NCBI GenBank assembly: GCA_029262995.1
Contig: JAJCYH010000015.1
Span: 1 to 64,000, forward strand
Direction of reading: 5' to 3'
Length of the DNA: 64,000 nt
Origin: Saprospiraceae bacterium
Lineage (GTDB): Bacteria > Bacteroidota > Bacteroidia > Chitinophagales > Saprospiraceae
The notes beneath the pieces were generated by a model, which searched no databases, was not told the DNA's origin, and saw nothing but the letters and a program-made list of their open reading frames with translations. Shown here piece by piece: positions 54,074 through 61,215 of the stretch (its first letter is position 1; every line of letters starts with the position of its first letter). A program made the translations under genes and the position numbers.

Positions 54074-55696
54074 TTAATTAAATAGACTGTCATCTGGATA
54101 TGTGGTAAGCTCATTGGCTACAGACGTTTCCTCTAGTGAAATAGGAAGCCATAAGTGATCTTTTGAAAAATTCCCAGATCTCAAAGGATCATTTTTAAAT
54201 AGATCACTAGTAGCCCTACCAGATCTAACCAAATCAAACCATCGATCACCTTCCATAGCAAATTCGGCTCTTCTTTCATACCAGATTACTTCCAATAGTG
54301 TCCAAGCTTCATCAGCCATAAGTTCCGAAGCTGTTCTGTAATTGCCTTCATTATCACCAGGTCCAGCGGCTCTTTCACGCACTTTATTTATTAAATCTAT
54401 AGCTTCTGAATCTGAACCAGAACCTCTATGTAATGTTTCTGCCAACATTAATAAAACATTTGCATAACGTATAGAGTATATGTTGGCATCTTTTGTTAAA
54501 TTAGGATCGCCACCATTTATATTATTTCCTTCATAGAGTTTATAATTCGAAAATTTCTCTTGCCAAAACCCTGTAAAGTCTAATGGATTACTTTGTGTTA
54601 CATCTATAACAATATTGCATCCTGATGCCCCAGCTTCCATGACCTCTTGCTCTAATTCAGCTACAGATTGAATGGCAATATCTCTTCTAAATTGATCATC
54701 CTCTAAGAAAAAATCATTTAGCTCTTTAGTAGGCAACATAAAACCCCATCCTGCTTGATAATCTGGATGTTCATCACATAATCCTCTAATTCCACATAGC
54801 TGAACAATACCGTTTCCTTCGATACCTTCAAACCAACCCCAGTCACTTGGAAAGAGATTTGTTTTTTGAATTTCAAAAACCGACTCACGTGGATTTTTAT
54901 TGCCAAAGTCGTAAAGAGACTCAAGGTCATCTTCAAGTTGATAAACACCAGAGTTAACCACTTCTCTTAATTGGCTTGCTGCTTTATCAAATAAGGCTGT
55001 ATCGTCATTTTTTAGATCTGCCCAATACATATATGCCTTACCTAGTAATGCTTGAGCTGCCCCTTTATTTGCTCTGCCTGTTTCACTTGAAGAAAGTGAA
55101 ATGGGTAAAACATCAATGGCATCTAAAAGATCACTTTCTATTGACTCGAACACTTCACTCATTGTATTCCTTCTTAGCTTAACATCTTCGGGACTGAGAA
55201 TGTCAGTTACTACAGGAATTGGTCCAAAATGCTTGAATAATTCAAAGTGATAATATGCTCTTAGAAATTTAGCTTCCGCTTGATACCTTATGACTAAAGC
55301 CGTAGTGATCTCTGGTTTGTGTATTACCAGATTAGCTCTAAATATTCCTATATAGAACCTTCTGTACATGGGCTGTAATACTGAATTAGTATTGGTATTC
55401 CTAAAATCATCAAATTCCTGCCAACCGGGTTGATCGTTGTCTGAAGGATCTCCTCCAGCATTGGCATTATCTGATCTTATTTCATTAAACATGACTTCAG
55501 ATATCCAATTTCCAAATGCCATTGTCCATCCAATTGGGTCGTAAGCTGCTACCAAAGCTGAATAAACTTGGTCCTCTGTCTGATAAAAATTTTCTGATAA
55601 AAATTCGTTAACAGGTTCAACATTTAAGTTATCCTCGGAGCAGGAGAGCGGCATAATTAGAACCGATGCGAGTATTATATATTTTATATTTTTCAT
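54074..55696 (-). CDS. susD: SusD/RagB family nutrient-binding outer-membrane lipoprotein
   Basis: This 540-residue protein has a lipoprotein signal (VLIMPLSC, Cys19). It has the SusD-like TPR fold with NFYQTEDQVYSALVAAYDPI near the N-terminus, and RAYYHFELFKHFGPIPVVTD, the best-conserved SusD motif, near residue 150. RYANVLLMLAETLHRG and YERRAEFAMEGDRWFDLVR close the C-terminal part. It forms the lid over SusC and binds the glycan at the surface. It follows susC by 10 bp. The usual length is about 500-580. Confidence 0.96.
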   Translation of the reverse strand: MKNIKYIILASVLIMPLSCSEDNLNVEPVNEFLSENFYQTEDQVYSALVAAYDPIGWTMAFGNWISEVMFNEIRSDNANAGGDPSDNDQPGWQEFDDFRNTNTNSVLQPMYRRFYIGIFRANLVIHKPEITTALVIRYQAEAKFLRAYYHFELFKHFGPIPVVTDILSPEDVKLRRNTMSEVFESIESDLLDAIDVLPISLSSSETGRANKGAAQALLGKAYMYWADLKNDDTALFDKAASQLREVVNSGVYQLEDDLESLYDFGNKNPRESVFEIQKTNLFPSDWGWFEGIEGNGIVQLCGIRGLCDEHPDYQAGWGFMLPTKELNDFFLEDDQFRRDIAIQSVAELEQEVMEAGASGCNIVIDVTQSNPLDFTGFWQEKFSNYKLYEGNNINGGDPNLTKDANIYSIRYANVLLMLAETLHRGSGSDSEAIDLINKVRERAAGPGDNEGNYRTASELMADEAWTLLEVIWYERRAEFAMEGDRWFDLVRSGRATSDLFKNDPLRSGNFSKDHLWLPISLEETSVANELTTYPDDSLFN

Positions 55697-55706
55697 AATT
55701 CTTTAA

Positions 55707-58700
55707 TTACATAGTTACTTTTAAACCAAAACCAATTGTCTTATTGCTAGGATAAAATCCTTTATCTATTCCTGTATCAAGAATCCAATTCCCAGACCCT
55801 ATCTCAGGATCAAAGCCATTATAATTGGTTACAGTAAATAGATTATTACCAGATAAATAAACCCTTAGACCCGTTAGGTTTATTTTATCTAATAGACGAT
55901 CAGGAAGGTTATATCCGATTTGTAGGTTTCTCAATCTTAAAAAAGTTCCGTCCTCAACATAAAAATCAGAAGGCCTCTGGTTGTTGTTAGGATCATTAGA
56001 TACCAATCGAGGAATTTCATTTCCAGGATTTTCTGGTGTCCATCTGTCAAGCCAAAATCTTTGATAGTTGGAATAGGTTATATCCGATCTTTCATAAGCT
56101 CTAAATATATCGTGACCAATCTGGGTAGAAAAAACAGCACTAAAGTCAAATCCCTTGTAATCAAATCCTAAGCTTAAGCCTATGATATGATCAGGCCAAG
56201 GATTTCCTATGTTAGTGATATCATCAGAATTAATTTGACCATCACCATTCGCATCTACAAATCTTAAATCTCCTGCATCTGCTTTTGGTTGATATACATC
56301 TCCTTCATTATTGATATATGAAAAGACTTCCTCTTTAGACTGGAAAATTCCATCGGTTTGATAACCTACAAAATGAGCTACAGGAAATCCTTCGGTCATT
56401 CTCGTAATAGAAGTATTTCTTACAGGCCAACTCCATCCATTTATAAACCCCGAATCACCAGCTACACTTACAACAGTATTTTTGAATGTCGTGTAATTTA
56501 TTGAGCTTCTAAATCGAAAATCTCCAATTGAATGTTTAAAAGTTAATCCAAGTTCAATTCCTTTGTTTTCTATTTCACCCAAGTTGCTAATTGGGTTATT
56601 TGTTGCCCCTATATAGCCAGGTATCACCTGAGCCATCAATAGATCTTTTGTATTTTTCTTATAAACATCTAACTCACCTGTCAATTTATCATTCCACAAC
56701 CTGAATTCAACACCCAAGTCAATCTGCACACTTTCTTCCCAACGTATATTTGGATTAGGCGGAGTCGCCAAGGAAGCTCCTGTATTCAAAGTCTGTTCTT
56801 GACCAAAAGGATATGTGAAAACATTTTCAATAGTAGAAGCAAATGCTAAAGGTTGAATACGGTCATTTCCATTTACGCCCCAGCTAGCTCTTAATTTTAA
56901 AAAACTTACTGAACCGAGGTTAAAGAAATCTTCATCAGACATGACCCATCCTACGGAGAAAGAAGGGAAGATTCCAAATCTATTGGCTTGTCCAAAATTG
57001 GAAGATCCGTCTCTTCTTAGTGTGGCAGTGAAAAGATACTTACTGTCATAATTATAAAGCAAACGGCCATAGTAGCTTATTAATTTATAATCTACACCGA
57101 TACTTCCAAAAGCAAGATCTGTGGAATCCTGACCTGCATCAATATTTTGCCAGTTATCATTAAACTTAACTTCATCTGGAATAAAAGAACTGCTTCCTCC
57201 GGCTTGCTCAAATTGATTTTCTCTGTATGATGTTCCAAGAACAACATCAAAATTGTGTTCATCGATCCGTTTAGAATAATTCAAGTAATTCTCAAACTGA
57301 TAGGTTTGTCCAAATCCAAAGCCTTGTGATACATCATTAGATACGTTCACAAATGCACTATGGAATCTGTAATCTGGAGTAAAATTTCTCCATTTCCACC
57401 ATGAATAATCCATTCCAAAGTCACTATGAAATTTTATTTCGTCAGTGATCTTTATATCTGCATAAACATTTCCAACTATTTGATCTGAGTGGCCATCATT
57501 ATCTGATAGGAACAATCTGCTCAATGGATTTATATATTCTTTTTGCACCCAAGCAGACTGTTCAAAACCATATTGTTTATTTTCATTAAATACCTCCGTA
57601 ATAGGATCATAAGCAAAAGCATCTGCTATGACCGTTCCAAAAGCATCATTAATCCCAATGCCTTGATTGTCTACTCTGTTTATGTATAAATTCTGGCCTA
57701 AGGTGATTAAGCTATTAATCTCTTTATTGCTGTTAATTCGTAAGGCATATCTTTCATAACTAGATTTTTCACCACCAATAACACCTTCTTCATCCCAATA
57801 CTCGAATGACATATAACTGTTATTTGCAGATGCTGTAAGACGGTGGGACTTGATAGAACCAGAACCGAAAATCTGATCCATCCAATTCGTATTTGGAGTG
57901 ACATCTCCTTGATTTGGGAAGCCAAGTGAATTAAGAGCGGATAATTGATTACCATTAGCAAACTTCTCTCTTGTTATTCCAATATATTCATCAGCTGAAA
58001 GCATATTGGGAAGCTGCCATGGCTTTGATGTAGACATATATCCCTCATAGCTTATCTTACCAATACCATCACCTCCTTTTTTGGTTGTTATTATTATCAC
58101 ACCATTTGCTGCGCGTGCACCATATATGGCCGCAGATGCTGCATCTTTTAGAACATCGATAGATTCAACATCTTCAGGATTGATATTGTCAATACCACTT
58201 ACCTGCAATCCATCTACTACATAAAGTGGAGTATTATCGCCATTAGTACTTATTCCTCTTATTAATATGCTTTTGCTGCTTCCTGGTTGACCGGACCCTT
58301 CGTTTACAATCAATCCTGAAACTTGCCCCTCCAACGCAGACTGAACATTTTGAACTTGATAGCCTTTAATATTCTCTGCAGTCAATTTTGATATGGATCC
58401 TGTAGATACTCTTTTCTTTTGAATGCCATACCCAACGACTACTATTTCATCCAATTGCGTTGATTCCTCATAGAGTACAATTGAGAGGTCAGTCTGACCA
58501 TTTAAGGCAATGGTGACTGATGTATAGCCTATTGATGAAATGATTAAGGTATCAGTATAAGATGGCATGACCAGTTCAAAACTTCCATCAATCGAACTAA
58601 TTGTTCCGACGAATACTTCGCCAGGAATTTGTTTTGCATATACATTAGCACCGATCACAGCTTCGTTATTATCTGTAAGTACGAAACCTTTAATCGCAGT

Positions 58701-58763
58701 TTGCCCATTGGACACCCAACTAAGACAAAGTGCAAAGAGCATTAACAGAATTGATTTTTTCAT
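55707..58763 (-). CDS. susC: SusC/RagA family TonB-linked outer-membrane protein
   Basis: This 1018-residue protein has a signal peptide (MKKSILLMLFALCLSW) and an N-terminal carboxypeptidase-D regulatory-like domain (about 22-105, with IKGFVLTDNNEAVIGANVYA). The plug domain follows, with DEIVVVGYGIQKKRVSTGS and the Sus-type signature LYVVDGLQVSGIDNINPEDV. A 22-stranded barrel completes it, ending in FGLKVTM. It imports oligosaccharides using TonB energy; a TonB gene is in this window. It is the third gene of the PUL after the regulator and GH3, 18 bp downstream of the latter. Confidence 0.97.
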   Translation of the reverse strand: MKKSILLMLFALCLSWVSNGQTAIKGFVLTDNNEAVIGANVYAKQIPGEVFVGTISSIDGSFELVMPSYTDTLIISSIGYTSVTIALNGQTDLSIVLYEESTQLDEIVVVGYGIQKKRVSTGSISKLTAENIKGYQVQNVQSALEGQVSGLIVNEGSGQPGSSKSILIRGISTNGDNTPLYVVDGLQVSGIDNINPEDVESIDVLKDAASAAIYGARAANGVIIITTKKGGDGIGKISYEGYMSTSKPWQLPNMLSADEYIGITREKFANGNQLSALNSLGFPNQGDVTPNTNWMDQIFGSGSIKSHRLTASANNSYMSFEYWDEEGVIGGEKSSYERYALRINSNKEINSLITLGQNLYINRVDNQGIGINDAFGTVIADAFAYDPITEVFNENKQYGFEQSAWVQKEYINPLSRLFLSDNDGHSDQIVGNVYADIKITDEIKFHSDFGMDYSWWKWRNFTPDYRFHSAFVNVSNDVSQGFGFGQTYQFENYLNYSKRIDEHNFDVVLGTSYRENQFEQAGGSSSFIPDEVKFNDNWQNIDAGQDSTDLAFGSIGVDYKLISYYGRLLYNYDSKYLFTATLRRDGSSNFGQANRFGIFPSFSVGWVMSDEDFFNLGSVSFLKLRASWGVNGNDRIQPLAFASTIENVFTYPFGQEQTLNTGASLATPPNPNIRWEESVQIDLGVEFRLWNDKLTGELDVYKKNTKDLLMAQVIPGYIGATNNPISNLGEIENKGIELGLTFKHSIGDFRFRSSINYTTFKNTVVSVAGDSGFINGWSWPVRNTSITRMTEGFPVAHFVGYQTDGIFQSKEEVFSYINNEGDVYQPKADAGDLRFVDANGDGQINSDDITNIGNPWPDHIIGLSLGFDYKGFDFSAVFSTQIGHDIFRAYERSDITYSNYQRFWLDRWTPENPGNEIPRLVSNDPNNNQRPSDFYVEDGTFLRLRNLQIGYNLPDRLLDKINLTGLRVYLSGNNLFTVTNYNGFDPEIGSGNWILDTGIDKGFYPSNKTIGFGLKVTM

Positions 58764-58781
58764 AATTATTCTTGAGGTTTA

Positions 58782-61076
58782 CTAATTTTTAAATTGAAAT
58801 TCTATTTTTTTGCAATCTTCTGAATTTGTTCCGATGAACAATTCAAAATTTCCAGATTCTGTTTCCCATTTGTTGTTGATGGTATAAAAGGAAAGCATCT
58901 CTTCAGTTATTTCAAATTCAATATCTTTTGATTCCTGTGGTTTGAAAAATACTTTTTTAAACGATTTCAATTCTTTTAATGGTCTAGAAATACTTCCAAC
59001 AACATCATGAATGTATAGTTGAATTACTTCATCACCAGGAATATCACTTGTATTTTTGACAGTAATTTTTGCAATTATGGATTCTCCTTCGTTCATAGTT
59101 GGGTTACTCAATGAAATTTCAGAATACTCAAATTCACTATAACTTAGGCCATAACCGAATGGGAATAAGGGTTTATTGCTAATATCCGTATAATGCGACC
59201 AAAATACCTCTGGTTTAGCGCCTCCTCTCCCAGTTGGTTTTTGAGAATAGTATAATGGCAATTGACCTTCATTTTGCGGAAAGCAAACAGGCAGTTTGCC
59301 AGATGGGTTATATTTACCAAAGATAATGTCAGCAATAGCATTGCCAGATTCTGACCCTAAGTGCCATGTTTCCAAAATTGTTGATGCATTGTTTTCAAAT
59401 TCCGTTAGGACCAAGGGTCTTCCATTCATTAGAACAACAATAACATTATCATTTACCTTTTTAACCGCATCAAAAAGTTGTAATTGAGCTTGTGACAATG
59501 TTAATTCGGTTTGGCTACGTCCTTCTCCGGTTTGATAACAATCCTCTCCTAGTGTTAATATCACGACATCAGAGTTTTTTGCTACTCTTACAGCATTGTC
59601 AATATCATCAACGCTTGTTTTATTTATAGTCATTTCTGCATGAAAAGCCCTTTGACCAATTGAATGATCTGTGCCTTTTGCATAGGATAGTTTAGTATTT
59701 GCTGATATTTGATTTTCAATTCCTTCATATAGCGAAACTGCTGAGTTTGCTATAGCTTGAGCGCGCCAGTTTCCCAATGGAACATCCTTATCTTTTGCAA
59801 ATGGACCGATTAGTGCAATTGATCTGATGTCTGTTGCCAAGGGCAGTAATTTTTTCTCATTTTTGAGTAGAACTATAGATTTTCTAGCTACATCACGAGC
59901 AACACCTAAGTTTTCATTGGATAAGGTTAATAGCTTTTCTCTATCCTCATTGCAATATTTATAAGGATCATCCATTATTCCTAATGCATATTTTACACGA
60001 AGTATTCTTCTTACGGATTCATCTATCTGTTCCAATTTTATTAAATTATTTGATAAAAGAGAATCCAAAGAATTTTCATAACAGTAACCTTCCATGTCCA
60101 TATCACTTCCTGCTGAAAATGCCAATAGTGATGCTTGATATTTATTTTCTGCAACGCCATGATTTATCAGTTCTGCAATTGAGCCCCAATCGGAAATTAC
60201 AAAACCTTCGAATCCCCAATCTTCTTTTAAGATCTCTTTTTGAAGATGTTTATCGGCTGTTGCAGGTACCCCTCCAATTTCATTAAATGAATTCATAACT
60301 GTGGCAACTCCTGCATCTACACAAGCTTTAAATGGGGGTAAAACAACGTTTTGCAAGGTATGATAACTGATGTCGGCTGAATTATAATCTCGTCCAGCTT
60401 CAGCAAATCCATAGGCCGCAAAATGTTTAGCACAGGCAGCAATTGTGTTATTTGCGGATAGGTCCTTACCTTGAAAGCCGTTCACTCTAGCTTGTGAAAT
60501 AACACTGCATAAATAAGTATCTTCTCCGCAGCCTTCCATAATTCTTCCCCATCGTGCATCTCGGGATATATCTACCATGGGGGCAAAAGTCCAATGTAGC
60601 CCTGCTGCAGCTGATTCAATGGCAGAAATTCGTGAAGAGGCCTCCACCGCTTCCAGATCCCAGCTAGCGGTTTCTGCAAGAGGTACTGGAAACATGGTTT
60701 TATAACCATGAATTACATCATAGCCAAATAATAAAGGAATTCCTAATCGGCTATTTTCAACAACAAGCGTTTGTGCTTCTCTTGTATCCTCGACAGAAAC
60801 AACATTTAACATTGATCCTACGAGGCCTTTTTTCAATCTGTTATGTTTGATCTGCGTGAAAGAATCCTTTTGACCTGGGCCTGTTAACTGTTCATAGCCT
60901 GAATACTGAACCAATTGGCCAATTTTTTCTTCAAGCGTCATGTCATCAATTAGGAAGGTAATTTTTTCTTCAATTGAAGATGTATCTACAGGGTCATGAT
61001 GATAACATGATGCATAGATCCCAAGCATCAAACCAAAGAAAATATTAAATCTTAACTGTTTTGCAAAATCTTTCAT
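58782..61076 (-). CDS. bglX: Glycoside hydrolase family 3 beta-glucosidase (BglX-like)
   Basis: This 764-residue protein has a lipobox-like signal (GIYASC, Cys24). Residues 35-370 form the GH3 TIM barrel with CAKHFAAYGFAEAGRDY and the nucleophile Asp296 in GFVISDWGS. Residues 395-620 form the alpha/beta sandwich (SIVLLKNEKKLLPL, LTLGEDCYQTGEG), and 650-760 the fibronectin III-like end. Length matches periplasmic BglX. It would release glucose from the oligosaccharides brought in by SusCD. It is the first structural gene of the PUL, after a 139-bp gap with a dyad and a direct repeat. Confidence 0.95.
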   Translation of the reverse strand: MKDFAKQLRFNIFFGLMLGIYASCYHHDPVDTSSIEEKITFLIDDMTLEEKIGQLVQYSGYEQLTGPGQKDSFTQIKHNRLKKGLVGSMLNVVSVEDTREAQTLVVENSRLGIPLLFGYDVIHGYKTMFPVPLAETASWDLEAVEASSRISAIESAAAGLHWTFAPMVDISRDARWGRIMEGCGEDTYLCSVISQARVNGFQGKDLSANNTIAACAKHFAAYGFAEAGRDYNSADISYHTLQNVVLPPFKACVDAGVATVMNSFNEIGGVPATADKHLQKEILKEDWGFEGFVISDWGSIAELINHGVAENKYQASLLAFSAGSDMDMEGYCYENSLDSLLSNNLIKLEQIDESVRRILRVKYALGIMDDPYKYCNEDREKLLTLSNENLGVARDVARKSIVLLKNEKKLLPLATDIRSIALIGPFAKDKDVPLGNWRAQAIANSAVSLYEGIENQISANTKLSYAKGTDHSIGQRAFHAEMTINKTSVDDIDNAVRVAKNSDVVILTLGEDCYQTGEGRSQTELTLSQAQLQLFDAVKKVNDNVIVVLMNGRPLVLTEFENNASTILETWHLGSESGNAIADIIFGKYNPSGKLPVCFPQNEGQLPLYYSQKPTGRGGAKPEVFWSHYTDISNKPLFPFGYGLSYSEFEYSEISLSNPTMNEGESIIAKITVKNTSDIPGDEVIQLYIHDVVGSISRPLKELKSFKKVFFKPQESKDIEFEITEEMLSFYTINNKWETESGNFELFIGTNSEDCKKIEFQFKN

Positions 61077-61094
61077 AAGGAATGTTAATACATG

Positions 61095-61116
61095 TACTTG
61101 AAAAGTTCTTCAAGTA
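61095..61116. promoter_or_regulatory. Dyad TACTTGAA-N6-TTCAAGTA upstream of the PUL
   Basis: The arms 61095-61102 and 61109-61116 are perfectly complementary. The dyad lies 19 bp upstream of the GH3 start. It may be an operator, a leader hairpin, or the end of the regulator transcript. Confidence 0.4.
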
Positions 61117-61170
61117 GCAGCAATGGCGTCAAAATAAATTTAATCGTCGTAAAAAATTCAATTTTACCAC

Positions 61171-61187
61171 TGGACAAACATTGGACA
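61171..61187. promoter_or_regulatory. Direct repeat TGGACA-N5-TGGACA upstream of the PUL
   Basis: TGGACA occurs at 61171-61176 and 61182-61187, a spacing of 11 bp, one helical turn. It lies 95-111 bp upstream of the GH3 start, at a normal distance for an activator site. Confidence 0.35.
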
Positions 61188-61215
61188 TGCTTGTATTTGG
61201 TTGATCTTCAATCAA

